A stretch of DNA of 64,000 nt from Vreelandella halophila (GTDB lineage Bacteria > Pseudomonadota > Gammaproteobacteria > Pseudomonadales > Oleiphilaceae), in the NCBI RefSeq assembly GCF_009856365.1, contig NZ_WMEX01000003.1, forward strand, positions 372,812 to 436,811. Reading direction: 5' to 3'. The position numbers were made by a program, and so were the translations under genes. Positions 27,139 to 39,644 of this stretch are shown here, piece by piece. How positions within the stretch are numbered: the stretch's first letter is position 1; every line of letters begins with the position of its first letter. The notes beneath the pieces are model-generated. The model saw nothing but the letters and a program-made list of their open reading frames with translations. It made no database searches and was not told the DNA's origin.

Positions 27139-28356
27139 TCAGGTCCGGTATTCGGCGTTGATGGTGACGTACTCATGGGAGAAATCGCAGGTCCAGACCC
27201 GTTCCAGTGCGCTGCCACGCCCCAGGTCAATGCGGATGGTCAGCTCCTGCTGGTCCATCACGGCCTGGCCGGCCGCCTCGGTGTACTCCGGGGCCCGCCC
27301 ACCGTGGCGGACGATGCAGACATCATCGAGATGGATTGAGACGCCATCGATGGCGAGGTTCTCGATGCCCGCACGCCCCACGGCCGCAAGTATCCGGCCC
27401 CAGTTGGGGTCGGCTGCGTAGAGCGCCGTTTTGACCAGCGGCGACTCGGCCACGGCGAAAGCCACACGGCAGGCCTCATCGGCATCGGCGGCCTCGCCAA
27501 CCTCCACGGTCACGAACCGGGTCGCGCCTTCCGCATCCCGCACAATGGCATGGGAAAGCTCCAGGAACACGGACGCCAGCGCCTCGCGCAGTTCCGGCAC
27601 CACCTGTCCCCGGGAATCCACAACCTCGGCGGGGCTCTGACCGGTCGCTGCCAGCAGGCAGGCGTCGTTCGTGGAGGTGTCACCGTCAATGGTGATGCGG
27701 TTGAAGCTGGCGTCCGCCAGCTCACGCACCAGCGGCCTGAGTACGTCCGCCGGAATCGCGGCGTCCGTGGTAACGAAGGCGAGCATGGTGGCCATGTTGG
27801 GGCGGATCATACCGGCACCCTTGCTGATGCCGGAGATATGCACTGGATTACCGCCAATCATCACCCGGCGGGTTGCCCCCTTGGGCAGCGTGTCCGTGGT
27901 CATGATGGCAGGTGCCGCTTTCGCCCAGCCGTTGGGGTCCAGGTCCGTCACCGCATTCGGGATGGCCTCCAGCATGCGCGCCAACGGCAGTGGTTCGCCG
28001 ATTACGCCGGTTGAGAACGGCAGGACCTGCTCCGCGCCGACCCCCGCGGCTTCCGCCACCGCCCGACAGCAGGCACGGGCATCCGAGAGGCCCTGCTCAC
28101 CGGTGCCCGCATTGGCGTTGCCAGTGTTGATCAGCAGATAGCGGGGCCGGCCCGCCGCCAGCGCCTGCTCAGCCACGAGCACCGGCGCCGCGCGGAACGC
28201 ATTGCGGGTGAAGACGGCACCAGCGGCGCTGCCCTCAGCCAGTTCCATCAGCACCAGGTCGTCACTGCCGGATTTCTTGATGGCCGCATCCGCGGTGCCC
28301 AGGCGCACGCCCGGCACCGCGTGGAATTCAGGAAGAGGTGCGGGATTGACCGCCAT
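27139..28356 (-). CDS. argJ: Bifunctional ornithine acetyltransferase / N-acetylglutamate synthase
   Basis: A 405-aa enzyme of the cyclic arginine pathway that recycles acetyl groups from N-acetylornithine to glutamate. The self-cleavage site, where the Thr becomes the nucleophile of the beta chain, is in KGAGMIRPNMATMLAF. RNAFRAAPV and GNANAGTG blocks are typical. It lies between secA and the Nudix/ThiE gene, as in pseudomonads. Confidence 0.95.
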   Translation of the reverse strand: MAVNPAPLPEFHAVPGVRLGTADAAIKKSGSDDLVLMELAEGSAAGAVFTRNAFRAAPVLVAEQALAAGRPRYLLINTGNANAGTGEQGLSDARACCRAVAEAAGVGAEQVLPFSTGVIGEPLPLARMLEAIPNAVTDLDPNGWAKAAPAIMTTDTLPKGATRRVMIGGNPVHISGISKGAGMIRPNMATMLAFVTTDAAIPADVLRPLVRELADASFNRITIDGDTSTNDACLLAATGQSPAEVVDSRGQVVPELREALASVFLELSHAIVRDAEGATRFVTVEVGEAADADEACRVAFAVAESPLVKTALYAADPNWGRILAAVGRAGIENLAIDGVSIHLDDVCIVRHGGRAPEYTEAAGQAVMDQQELTIRIDLGRGSALERVWTCDFSHEYVTINAEYRT

Positions 28357-28361
28357 AACGC

Positions 28362-31127
<2,766 letters not shown>

Positions 31128-31214
31128 AATCCTGATTCGTTTCCCTATAAGCCCTGCCTGGACGGGCGCCGCGAAAGGGACAGGGCGGAACAGATGGAGT
31201 CGGCGCTGTCGAAC

Positions 31215-31242
31215 ACAATAAGGCACTGCATTCTAACGCCAA
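31215..31242 (-). promoter_or_regulatory. Possible secA promoter
   Basis: Minus-strand TTGGCG (31242-31237) and TATTGT (31220-31215) with a 16-base spacer, downstream of a terminator-like hairpin and about 90 bases before the secA ATG. Four of six matches each. Confidence 0.4.
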
Positions 31243-31254
31243 TTAACTCGGAGG

Positions 31255-31283
31255 GAAAAGCAGTGGCCGGGGATGGCCCGGCC
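31255..31283 (-). terminator. Intrinsic-terminator-like hairpin after the M23 peptidase gene
   Basis: Stem GGCCGGG/CCCGGCC around a 5-base loop (31265-31283), followed on the minus strand by CTTTT. The T tract is short, so termination may be partial. It lies directly after the peptidase stop. Confidence 0.5.
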
Positions 31284-31290
31284 AGGGGAG

Positions 31291-32211
31291 TCACATGAAG
31301 TCCGTGGGGTTCTTCCGGGTACCGTCCTTAACCACCTCGAAATGCACATGCGGTCCGGTGGAGCGGCCCGTTGATCCCATCAGGGCGATTTTCTGGCCCT
31401 TCTCGACGATGTCGCCTTTTTCGACCAGCAGCTTCTTGGCATGGGCATAACGGGTCTGATAACCGTCACCATGGTCGATCTCAACGATGTAACCGTAGCC
31501 CCCCTTCTTGTGGGCCTCTGTCACAACACCGGCCCCGACCGAGATGACATCCCCGCCTTCACGGCCGGCAATATCCACCCCGGTGTGCCAGGCCCGACGG
31601 CCATTGAAGGGATCGGTACGATAACCATAGGGTGATGAGGTCCACCCCCAGGTCACCGGCCTGCCGTCCACTTCACGCTGACTCTTGAGCTCGCGATTGG
31701 CAATCAACCGGTCCAGGAGTGTCAGCTGCTTCTCGCGGGAGCTCAGTCGGCTTTCAAGGGCGCTGATCTGGTGTTCAAGCGCCGTGGTGGTCTGGCTTTC
31801 GCCCGCCATTTCGGGTTCCGGTCCCCCCATCGCAGGGCGGGACTCAAAGTCGAATTCCTCGCCGGAAAGATCCGCGGACGCCATCAGGTTCTGACCCAGG
31901 GCATCCACCCGCAGGACGCGGGCCTGCAGCTCCCCTACACGCCGTGTCAGCGCTGAGATCTCGCTCTCGGCTCTGGACTCGATCCGGTCCAGTTCCGCAT
32001 GGGTCTCGTCCAGCCGCTCTTTCCAGCGCTCGACCATGTGACTTTCCGCAACGGTGCCCGTGGCGCCGGACTGGACCGCCAGCTGGTAACCACCCCAGCC
32101 AGCCCCGGCCATCATCAGTGCCAGGCTGGCACCCGCTGCGAACAGCGTACTGCGCCCCGGGGAAAATACCCGGGCTCTGCCGTGATGGCGGCCTACAAAA
32201 AGTATGTTCAT
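31291..32211 (-). CDS. Membrane-anchored M23 metallopeptidase (LytM family)
   Basis: A 306-aa protein with a transmembrane helix near residues 22-44, a coiled coil (about 60-190), and a C-terminal M23 domain that cuts peptidoglycan crosslinks. The Zn ligands are in HTGVDIAG (HxxxD) and HVHFE. The coiled coil plus LytM layout also fits EnvC-like regulators, but the intact Zn ligands suggest an active enzyme. The start at 32211 has a poor ribosome site; an upstream ATG at about residue -18 is possible. The position upstream of secA is conserved in non-enteric gammaproteobacteria. Confidence 0.88.
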   Translation of the reverse strand: MNILFVGRHHGRARVFSPGRSTLFAAGASLALMMAGAGWGGYQLAVQSGATGTVAESHMVERWKERLDETHAELDRIESRAESEISALTRRVGELQARVLRVDALGQNLMASADLSGEEFDFESRPAMGGPEPEMAGESQTTTALEHQISALESRLSSREKQLTLLDRLIANRELKSQREVDGRPVTWGWTSSPYGYRTDPFNGRRAWHTGVDIAGREGGDVISVGAGVVTEAHKKGGYGYIVEIDHGDGYQTRYAHAKKLLVEKGDIVEKGQKIALMGSTGRSTGPHVHFEVVKDGTRKNPTDFM

Positions 32212-32363
32212 AGGTTCAACCGAACTCTCTGTCTTGCGACTCTGTGTTCTGAGACCCTGCAGCATCCCCGACCGGTCATTGATCGTAGGACGGATGCCGA
32301 GCATACTCCAAGTGAGAGTCTAACGGAATCTTAACTGTGAGACAGGTCACGGAAAGGTTCCGT

Positions 32364-32369
32364 TACAAT
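32364..32369 (+). promoter_or_regulatory. Possible -10 of dciA
   Basis: TACAAT, 33 bases before the dciA ATG, in the 190-base gap between divergent genes. No convincing -35 hexamer was found. Confidence 0.25.
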
Positions 32370-32401
32370 TTTAAGGTATTACCCCTCTGCAGGTAGCGCT
32401 G

Positions 32402-32854
32402 ATGCCCCGGGAAAACCGTCCCTCTCACCCCCTCGACAGTGGCTCGGAAGGCCCGCTCAGCCGGCTTCTCAGACAGGCCGAACAGCACCGGCGTGTAGAA
32501 ACCGTCATCCTCGAAGCACTGCCCGGTAACCTGGCCGAATGCTGCCGTTTCGGTGGCTATGCCAATGGTGAACTGACACTTCTGGTCCCAGACAGTACCC
32601 GCGCCAGCCAGGTCCGTTTCCAGCAGCGACGCATTGTCCAGAACCTGCGGCAGGATGAGCGCTTCAGTCAGGTCTGGCGTGTCCGCGCACGGGTCCAGCC
32701 CTGGCATGACCCACGCCCGCGAACGGCAAGGGAACGACCGGAAATGACGGCGGAGAATGCCGAGTTGCTCAGGGAAGTAGCGGAGGAAACGGAGGACAGC
32801 GGCCTCAGCGGGGTACTGAGACGCCTGTCCTCGCATGCCCGGAAGGGCCAGTAG
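32402..32854 (+). CDS. dciA: DUF721/DciA-family protein (replicative helicase loader type)
   Basis: A 150-aa protein of the DUF721 family; DciA members load DnaB in bacteria lacking DnaC. The KH-like core is LEALPGNLAECCRFGGYANGELTLLVPDSTRASQVRF. The C-terminal third is charged and probably disordered. It lies between lpxC (convergent, 5 bases apart) and the divergent M23 gene, the usual place in pseudomonads. Role in helicase loading is inferred from the family. Confidence 0.8.
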   Translation: MPRENRPSHPLDSGSEGPLSRLLRQAEQHRRVETVILEALPGNLAECCRFGGYANGELTLLVPDSTRASQVRFQQRRIVQNLRQDERFSQVWRVRARVQPWHDPRPRTARERPEMTAENAELLREVAEETEDSGLSGVLRRLSSHARKGQ

Positions 32855-32859
32855 CCGGA

Positions 32860-33777
32860 TCAGCCCGTTGCGGCCAGACTCGGCTTGAAGTAGGAGATAG
32901 GGGCTTTGGCCTCATCGTCGAAGGTCACGACTTCCCACGCATCCTCCTCCGCAATGAGCTTGCGGAGAAGCTTGTTGTTCAGGTCGTGGCCCGATTTGAA
33001 GCCTCGGAACTCACCGATCAGACTGCTGCCCATCAGATAGAGGTCCCCAATAGCATCGAGCATCTTGTGACGGACGAACTCATCGTCGTAGCGCAGACCG
33101 TCCTCGTTCAGGATGCGGTAGTCATCCACCACGATGGCGTTATCCACACTGCCACCCAGAGCCAGATTCATGGAACGCAGTGCTTCGATGTCGCGCATGA
33201 AGCCAAAGGTCCGCGCCCTGCTCACTTCCTTGACGAAGGACGTGCTTGAGAAATCAACCGTGGCATTCTGGTTACGGCCTTCGAACACCGGGTGATTGAA
33301 CTCAATGGTGAAGCTCACCTTGAAACCGTCGAAAGGCGTGAACGTAGCCCACTTGCCTTCTTCCTCAACGGTGATCTCACGCTTGATGCGGGTGAACTTC
33401 TTGGGCGCTTCCTGCTCGGCGATGCCAGCGGACTGCAGCAGGAACACAAAGGGCCCCGCGCTGCCGTCCATGATCGGCACTTCCGCCGCACTCAGCTCCA
33501 CATAGCAGTTATCGAGCCCCAGACCGGCCATAGCCGACATCAGGTGCTCCACTGTCGCAACACGGACCCCATCCTTAACCAGGGTGGTGGAAAGCATGGT
33601 CTCGCCGACGTATTCGGCCCTCGCTTCCACCTCCACGACCGGATCCAGATCCACACGCCGGAATACGATGCCCGTATCCACCGGCGCCGGTTTCAGTGTC
33701 AGAAACACTTTCTCGCCGGAATGGAGCCCGACGCCGGTGGCTCTGATGGTGTTCTTCAGGGTGCGTTGTCTGATCAT
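32860..33777 (-). CDS. lpxC: UDP-3-O-acyl-N-acetylglucosamine deacetylase LpxC
   Basis: A 305-aa Zn enzyme catalysing the committed step of lipid A synthesis. Zn ligands are the His in VEHLMSA and the HKMLDAIGD pair; the general acid His is in [16 protein letters not shown] and the family start [21 protein letters not shown] are exact to pattern. It terminates the dcw cluster as in E. coli. Confidence 0.97.
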   Translation of the reverse strand: MIRQRTLKNTIRATGVGLHSGEKVFLTLKPAPVDTGIVFRRVDLDPVVEVEARAEYVGETMLSTTLVKDGVRVATVEHLMSAMAGLGLDNCYVELSAAEVPIMDGSAGPFVFLLQSAGIAEQEAPKKFTRIKREITVEEEGKWATFTPFDGFKVSFTIEFNHPVFEGRNQNATVDFSSTSFVKEVSRARTFGFMRDIEALRSMNLALGGSVDNAIVVDDYRILNEDGLRYDDEFVRHKMLDAIGDLYLMGSSLIGEFRGFKSGHDLNNKLLRKLIAEEDAWEVVTFDDEAKAPISYFKPSLAATG

Positions 33778-33843
33778 GATGTCATTGTTCCGTCATGGAA
33801 ACGGCTTAAACTGGAAGCCGTAATTTTGCGCATACTGTAACAG

Positions 33844-33863
33844 ATGGCGTGTCTGGACGCCAT
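33844..33863. promoter_or_regulatory. Inverted repeat in the ftsZ-lpxC gap
   Basis: ATGGCGT-GTCTGG-ACGCCAT, a perfect 7-bp stem with a 6-base loop, 67 bases before the lpxC start. A TACAGT -10-like hexamer lies just below it (33839-33834). It could be a terminator of ftsZ mRNA or an operator; there is no T tract. Confidence 0.35.
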
Positions 33864-33932
33864 TTGTACAGTCTGTGGAAAACCGAGACATTGGCTTCAG
33901 TGACGCACAATGCCCCGGGATCCCCACGGCTT

Positions 33933-35096
33933 TCAGTCCGCCTGTCGACGCAGGAATGCCGGGATGTCGAGGTAGTCGACATTGGTATCCTGCTCACCCT
34001 GGCTGTCCTGATCCACGGCCGCATTCCCCTCGCTGGCCACTGCACGCCGGCGCAGTACCGCCGGGCGATCCAGCTGGTTGTAGTCGGTCTTGCCGTCCAT
34101 GCTGCGGGTATTGTCCACCACCTTCTGCGGCGAATCCCCTTCGGCATTGAGCCCGGTTGCGACCACGGTCACCTTCAACTCGTTCTCCATTTCCGGATCG
34201 ATCACCGTACCGACCACAACGGTAGCGGATTCGGAGGCGAATTCGCGCACGATGTCACCGACCTCGCTGAACTCGCCGAGGTTCAGGTCCATGCCAGCCG
34301 TGATGTTCACCAGGATGCCACGTGCGCCCTGCAGGTTGATGTCGTCCAGCAGCGGGCTGCGGATGGCACCCTCGGCCGCCTCGCGGGCACGTTCGTCACC
34401 AGTGGCCCGGGCAGTGCCCATCATGGCGTTGCCCATCTCTGACATGACCGTCTTCACGTCCGCAAAGTCGACGTTGATCATGCCGTTGCGGGTGATCAGA
34501 TCGGCGATGCCCTGAACGGCACCCAACAGCACGTCGTTGGCCGAGGCGAAGGCATCCAGCAGGCTGGTGTTCTTGCCCATCACCGTCAGCAGTTTCTCAT
34601 TGGGGATCGTGATCAGCGAATCCACGGTATCCTCAAGCGCCTTGAGGCCAGCGTCGGCCACTTTCATGCGTTTGCCGCCCTCGAAGCCGAACGGCTTGGT
34701 GACCACAGCCACGGTCAGGATGCCCATCTCGCGGGCCACCTCGGCCACGATGGGCGCAGCCCCTGTGCCGGTGCCGCCACCCATGCCGGCAGTGATGAAA
34801 ACCATGTCCGAACCCTTCAGGGCCTCGGCAATGCGGTCGCGGTCCTCCATCGCGGACTGCCGCCCGATCTCCGGGTTCGCCCCGGCGCCCAGGCCCTTGG
34901 TGATATTGCCACCCAGCTGGATCAGGGACTTGCTGTCCAGATCCTTCAGTGCCTGGGCATCCGTGTTGGCGCACAGGAACTCAACGCCCTCGACTTCGCT
35001 TGACAGCATATGGCGGACGGCGTTGCCGCCACCCCCGCCAACACCGACAACCTTGATCACTGCGCTCTGCTCTACGTTGTCTACCAGTTCAAACAT
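33933..35096 (-). CDS. ftsZ: Cell division GTPase FtsZ
   Basis: A 387-aa tubulin homologue that forms the division ring. The GTP loop GGTGTGAAP and the T7 synergy loop NVDFADVKTVM are intact. A Gln/Asp-rich linker ends in the C-terminal peptide DYLDIPAFLRRQ, which binds FtsA and ZipA. GAAGGAGAAGG precedes the ATG. It lies 64 bases after ftsA. Confidence 0.98.
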   Translation of the reverse strand: MFELVDNVEQSAVIKVVGVGGGGGNAVRHMLSSEVEGVEFLCANTDAQALKDLDSKSLIQLGGNITKGLGAGANPEIGRQSAMEDRDRIAEALKGSDMVFITAGMGGGTGTGAAPIVAEVAREMGILTVAVVTKPFGFEGGKRMKVADAGLKALEDTVDSLITIPNEKLLTVMGKNTSLLDAFASANDVLLGAVQGIADLITRNGMINVDFADVKTVMSEMGNAMMGTARATGDERAREAAEGAIRSPLLDDINLQGARGILVNITAGMDLNLGEFSEVGDIVREFASESATVVVGTVIDPEMENELKVTVVATGLNAEGDSPQKVVDNTRSMDGKTDYNQLDRPAVLRRRAVASEGNAAVDQDSQGEQDTNVDYLDIPAFLRRQAD

Positions 35097-35160
35097 TCCC
35101 CTTCTCCTTCCTTCTATCCAGCGGCTTGTGCCGCTTTATTTGGATTCATTGAAAACCGAT

Positions 35161-36396
35161 TCAGAAATTCCCGGTGAACCACTGCTTGATCCGTGCCAGG
35201 AGTGAATCTCCCGCAGCCGGAGAGGGACCGCCCCCGCGTCCCTTCTCCGCCTGCCGGAAGCCGTACATCAGCAGCCCCGCGCCAGTGGCGTACACCGGGG
35301 TGCCGATCACATCGCTCATGCCCGTCACGCCCGACGGTATCGCCAGGCGCACGGGCGCATGAAAAATCTCTTCCGCCAGTTCGACCGCGCCTTCCATCAT
35401 GGAAGAGCCGCCGGTCACCACGATTCCCGCCGGAATCAGATCCTCGAACCCGCTGCGCCGCAGCTCGGACTGGACCAGGGTGAAGAGCTCCTCATAACGG
35501 GGCTCGACCACCTCCGCCAGCGCTGCCCGGGACAGATCCCGGGGCGCACGGTCACCAACGCCGGGTACCTTGATGGTTTCCTCGGCGCCGGCCAGCTGCG
35601 TCAGGGCGCAGGCGTAACGGGTCTTGATCTCTTCGGCGTTCTGCGTGGGCGTGCGCAGTGCCATGGCGATGTCATTGGTCACCTGGTCGCCGGCAATGGG
35701 GATCACCGCCGTATGCCGGATAGCCCCGCCGGTGAAGATGGCGATGTCGGTGGTGCCACCGCCGATGTCCACCATGCACACGCCCAGCTCGCGTTCGTCG
35801 TCCGTCAGCACCGAATAGCTCGATGCCAGCTGCTCCAGGATGATGTCGTCCACATCCAGGCCGCAGCGACGCACACACTTGTCGATGTTCTGGACCGCGT
35901 TCACCGCGCAGGTCACCAGGTGGACCTTGGCCTCAAGCCGCACGCCCGACATGCCCAGGGGCTCCTTGATGCCCTCCTGGTTATCGATCACGAACTCCTG
36001 GGGCAGGATGTGCAGCACCTTCTGGTCCGCCGGGATCGCCACCGCCTGGGCGGCATCAATGACCCGGTCGATATCGGCCTGGGTCACTTCGCGGTCACGG
36101 ATGGCGACAATGCCATGGGAGTTCATGCTGCGGATGTGGCTCCCGGCGATACCGGCATACACGGAATGGATCCGGCAGCCGGCCATCAGCTCCGCTTCCT
36201 CAACCGCACGCTGGATCGCCTGGACAGTGGTCTCGATATTGACCACCACCCCGCGCTTGAGGCCGCGCGACGGATGCGAGCCAATGCCGGCAACCTCGAT
36301 GGAACCGTCCGGATTCTGCTTGCCGACCAGCGCCACCACCTTGGAGGTGCCGATATCAAGCCCGACGATCATGTTCTCTGTGTCTGCCGATGACAT
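35161..36396 (-). CDS. ftsA: Cell division protein FtsA
   Basis: A 411-aa actin-like protein that tethers FtsZ to the membrane. VGLDIGTSKVVALVG is the ATPase phosphate-1 loop, VDIGGGTTDIAIF the second, and the C-terminal SLLARIKQWFTGNF is the membrane-targeting amphipathic helix. The start is ATG 36396 (MSSADTEN); a TTG at 36417 is an alternative that would abut the ftsQ stop. Confidence 0.96.
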   Translation of the reverse strand: MSSADTENMIVGLDIGTSKVVALVGKQNPDGSIEVAGIGSHPSRGLKRGVVVNIETTVQAIQRAVEEAELMAGCRIHSVYAGIAGSHIRSMNSHGIVAIRDREVTQADIDRVIDAAQAVAIPADQKVLHILPQEFVIDNQEGIKEPLGMSGVRLEAKVHLVTCAVNAVQNIDKCVRRCGLDVDDIILEQLASSYSVLTDDERELGVCMVDIGGGTTDIAIFTGGAIRHTAVIPIAGDQVTNDIAMALRTPTQNAEEIKTRYACALTQLAGAEETIKVPGVGDRAPRDLSRAALAEVVEPRYEELFTLVQSELRRSGFEDLIPAGIVVTGGSSMMEGAVELAEEIFHAPVRLAIPSGVTGMSDVIGTPVYATGAGLLMYGFRQAEKGRGGGPSPAAGDSLLARIKQWFTGNF

Positions 36397-36413
36397 AATC
36401 TGAGTCCCGTGAT

Positions 36414-37241
36414 TCAAGAATCTCTCCAGCGCACAGCAACCCCGTTGCCATAGCGCGCATCCACCCCGGTGATATCCGCCGCCACAGGCGACAGCCGGGA
36501 TTCGTAAACCGTCATGAACCGTTCAAAGCGCTCCCGAACCCGGTCCCGGCCCAGTGAGACGCTTATGCCGTTGTCCAGAAGCAGCGTCCAGGCGCCCCTG
36601 GGCTCCAGGCTGACGCTTTCAAGCCCCAGCCCCAGCGCAGCCAGCTCACCGCGGAAGGCCCGGGCCCGCTCCAGCACCTCGTCCGCACGCCCCGCCGGTC
36701 CATTAAGCCGGGGCAGGTCCAGGGCCGCCGGCGCCGCAGGCCGGAATACCGTACCCTCGCCGCTGATCAGCGCCTGCCCGTTCCACAGCGCCACGGGTTC
36801 GTGCTCACGCACACTGACCGTCAGGGTGCCGGGCCATTCGCGCCCAACGGCCGCACTCTCAACCCAGGGCAGCATCTCGAGCTGGGCCTTCACCCGGGAC
36901 AGGTCGGTGGCGAAATAGCTCGTCCCGATGAACGGCTCCAGATGATTCTGCAGCGCCGGCTCCGTTACCCGCGTCAGCTCGCCCTGCACCTGGACGCGGT
37001 TGAAGTCCTGATCGAGGAACTGGACCCCCTGTCCAATAGCCCAGGGCAGCATCGCGGCGGTAACCGCCACCACCAGACCGAGCGAGACCTGACTCCAGGG
37101 CACTCGCCGTACAGCACCAGCCGCCATGCGCAACGCCAGGCGCAACGCGGAGGGATCCTCCACCATGGGACTGGCGCCACGCTGGCGCGCAGTCTTGGCG
37201 CGTGTATCCCGGATCCGCAGTGGCGACAGAAGCCCGTTCAT
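36414..37241 (-). CDS. ftsQ: Cell division protein FtsQ
   Basis: A 275-aa bitopic protein that links the cytoplasmic and periplasmic divisome parts. A transmembrane helix at about 49-68 follows a basic cytoplasmic tail; the POTRA-type domain begins FNRVQVQGELTRV, and the FtsQ beta domain follows with VESAAVGREWPGTLTVSV. The start overlaps the ddl stop by 4 bases. Confidence 0.94.
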   Translation of the reverse strand: MNGLLSPLRIRDTRAKTARQRGASPMVEDPSALRLALRMAAGAVRRVPWSQVSLGLVVAVTAAMLPWAIGQGVQFLDQDFNRVQVQGELTRVTEPALQNHLEPFIGTSYFATDLSRVKAQLEMLPWVESAAVGREWPGTLTVSVREHEPVALWNGQALISGEGTVFRPAAPAALDLPRLNGPAGRADEVLERARAFRGELAALGLGLESVSLEPRGAWTLLLDNGISVSLGRDRVRERFERFMTVYESRLSPVAADITGVDARYGNGVAVRWRDS

Positions 37242-38197
37242 GCCCGCACCTCCAGTGTCTGTTCCAGGATCCGGACACAGAGTTCCCGGAACCCGATGCC
37301 GGCCGCCTCAGCGGCCATGGGCACCAGGCTGTGGTCGGTCATGCCGGGAATGGTGTTCACCTCCAAAAGCCAGAAATCGCCGGCGGCGTCCTGCATCACA
37401 TCCACCCGGCCCCAGCCGCAGCCATCAATGACCCGGAAGGCCTCGAGCGACAGCTCCCGGATACGCTGCTCGTGGGCGCTGTCAAGGCCACTGGGCAGCA
37501 TGTAATGGGTATCGTCCGAGAGGTACTTGGCCTCGAAATCGTAGAAGGTGTGGTCGGTGGCCAGCCCGATCACCGGCAGTGCCTGGTCGCCCAGAATACT
37601 GACGGTGTACTCGCCGCCTGTTATCCATTCCTCCACCAGCACCAGGGGGTCGAGCTCGCAGGCCTGGATATAGGCCTCCTTCAGTTCGGCAACCGTCCCC
37701 ACCTTGCCGATACCGATGCTCGAGCCCTCACGCGCCGGTTTGACACCGAGCGGAGCACGCAGCTCACCCAGGATGGCCTCTGCCTCCCCGACCGAGCGCA
37801 TGAGCCGGAAGGCCGGCGTGGGAAGGCCGGCGCCCGCGAACGCGTACTTGGTGCGCAGCTTGTCCATCCCCAGCGCCGAGGCCAGAACCCCACTGCCGGT
37901 ATAGGGGACCCCCGCCTGATCCAGTATGGCCTGGGGGGTGCCGTCCTCTCCGCCACGACCGTGAAGGGCGATGAAACACCGGTCGAACTGCCCTTCCGCG
38001 GCCAGCTTGAGAATCGCGTTACCCTGCACATCCACGGCATGGGCATCCACGCCCGCCGCCTGCAGGGCGTCGGTCACCGCCTGCCCGCTCTTGAGCGAGA
38101 CACTGCGCTCCGCCGAATCGCCACCCATCAGGACCGCAACCCGGCCCAGGGCCTGTGTCTGTTCTGCACTGACGCGGAACTCATCAGTGACCGTCAT
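37238..38197 (-). CDS. ddl: D-alanine--D-alanine ligase
   Basis: A 319-aa ATP-grasp ligase making D-Ala-D-Ala. [17 protein letters not shown] is the N-terminal motif, [11 protein letters not shown] the catalytic Ser-containing loop, and [16 protein letters not shown] the Mg/second-Ala site. The start is ATG 38197 with GGAGG 5 bases up; the upstream GTG (38203) overlaps that site. It overlaps murC by 14 bases. Confidence 0.96.
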   Translation of the reverse strand: MTVTDEFRVSAEQTQALGRVAVLMGGDSAERSVSLKSGQAVTDALQAAGVDAHAVDVQGNAILKLAAEGQFDRCFIALHGRGGEDGTPQAILDQAGVPYTGSGVLASALGMDKLRTKYAFAGAGLPTPAFRLMRSVGEAEAILGELRAPLGVKPAREGSSIGIGKVGTVAELKEAYIQACELDPLVLVEEWITGGEYTVSILGDQALPVIGLATDHTFYDFEAKYLSDDTHYMLPSGLDSAHEQRIRELSLEAFRVIDGCGWGRVDVMQDAAGDFWLLEVNTIPGMTDHSLVPMAAEAAGIGFRELCVRILEQTLEVRA

Positions 38198-39644
38198 GAT
38201 CACCTCCGCTTCCGGTCAGTCCGTTCGACGCCAGACGCGCCGAGAGGCCCCCGATGTCGCCGGCCCCCTGGGTGATAAGCAGATCGCCGGGCTGGAGCAG
38301 GTTCTCCAGCAGATCCTCGACCCGATCCGTGTCCTCCACGAACACCGGATCCAGCTGGCCCCGCTGGCGCATGCTCCGGCACAGGCTTCGGCTGTCCGCG
38401 CCGGGGATCGGCTGCTCACCCGCCGCGTAGACATCCAGCATCAGCAGCACATCCACGCTGGAGAGCACCCGCACGAAATCGTCATAGAGATCACTGGTCC
38501 GGCTGAACCGGTGCGGCTGGTAGATCATGACCAGGCGACGACCGGGCCAGGCATCGCGCACACCCTGGATCACCGCCTCCACCTCACGTGGATGGTGCCC
38601 GTAGTCGTCCACCAGCGTGACCTCGCCCCCGGCTACCGGGTAGTCGCCGTAGACCTGGAAGCGACGGCCGACACCGGAGAAATGCTCCAGTGCCCTCAGA
38701 ATATCCTCGTCCCCGACCCCCTCGTCCGTGGCCACGGCAATCGCCGCCATGGCGTTGAGGACGTTGTGCCGACCCGGCATGCGCAGGCGCACTTCCAGGT
38801 CCGAATAGCCATCGGGACGCAGCGCACGGAAACCGGTACTGAAACCGTCCGTGTTCACGTCCACCGCTCGATAGTCAGCGTCCTCGCTGAAACCGTAAGT
38901 GATCACGGCGCGCGAGATGCGTTCCGCCACTTCCCGCACCCGGGGATCATCACAGCACATGATGGCCACGCCGTAGAACGGCAGGCTGTGCAGGAACTCC
39001 ACGAAGGTCTGCTTGAGCTTCTCGAAGTCACCGCCATAGGTGTGCATGTGATCCGCATCGATATTGGTGACCACGCTGATCACCGGCGTCAGATGCAGGA
39101 AAGAGGCATCGCTTTCATCGGCCTCGGCCACCAGGTAGCGCGAACGCCCCAGCTGGGCATTGGTACCGGCGCTGTTGAGCTTGCCACCGATCACGAAGGT
39201 CGGGTCCAGACCGCCCTCGCCCAGAATCGAGGCGATCAGGCTGGTTGTCGTGGTCTTGCCATGGGTACCGGCCACCGCAATGCCGTGGCGGTAACGCATG
39301 ATCTCGGCCAGCATCTCCGCACGGGGTACCACCGGTACGCGGTTTTCCCGGGCCGTAACGACCTCCGGGTTGGATTCATCCACGGCACTGGAGACCACAA
39401 CCACGTCCGCATCGGCACTGTTCTCCCCGCGGTGCCCGATGGCCACACGGATCCCAAGCTCTCCCAGGTGACGGGTCACGGCACTTTCACGGATATCGGA
39501 GCCGGTCACCTCATAGCCCTGGTTGTAGAGCACTTCCGCGATCCCGCTCATACCGGAACCGCCGATACCCACAAAGTGGATCCCGCGGATACGCCGCATC
39601 TCGGGCACGTCATGGACCATGGGGCTGGTATTACGCTCGGCCAT
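38184..39644 (-). CDS. murC: UDP-N-acetylmuramate--L-alanine ligase
   Basis: A 486-aa ligase adding the first amino acid to UDP-MurNAc. [18 protein letters not shown] is the nucleotide-binding start and [18 protein letters not shown] the P-loop. ATG 39644 is chosen because GGAGG lies 6 bases upstream. It overlaps murG by 14 bases. It lies between murG and ddl; no murB gene intervenes. Confidence 0.96.
   Translation of the reverse strand: MAERNTSPMVHDVPEMRRIRGIHFVGIGGSGMSGIAEVLYNQGYEVTGSDIRESAVTRHLGELGIRVAIGHRGENSADADVVVVSSAVDESNPEVVTARENRVPVVPRAEMLAEIMRYRHGIAVAGTHGKTTTTSLIASILGEGGLDPTFVIGGKLNSAGTNAQLGRSRYLVAEADESDASFLHLTPVISVVTNIDADHMHTYGGDFEKLKQTFVEFLHSLPFYGVAIMCCDDPRVREVAERISRAVITYGFSEDADYRAVDVNTDGFSTGFRALRPDGYSDLEVRLRMPGRHNVLNAMAAIAVATDEGVGDEDILRALEHFSGVGRRFQVYGDYPVAGGEVTLVDDYGHHPREVEAVIQGVRDAWPGRRLVMIYQPHRFSRTSDLYDDFVRVLSSVDVLLMLDVYAAGEQPIPGADSRSLCRSMRQRGQLDPVFVEDTDRVEDLLENLLQPGDLLITQGAGDIGGLSARLASNGLTGSGGDHDGH

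Noticed and set aside
31128..31290. A SecM-like arrest peptide upstream of secA
   Set aside because: No short frame with the arrest motif is present; the gap holds a terminator-like hairpin and promoter.
33834..33842. CTGTTACAG palindrome as a LexA box
   Set aside because: LexA sites need CTGT-N8-ACAG; this is CTGT-N1-ACAG.
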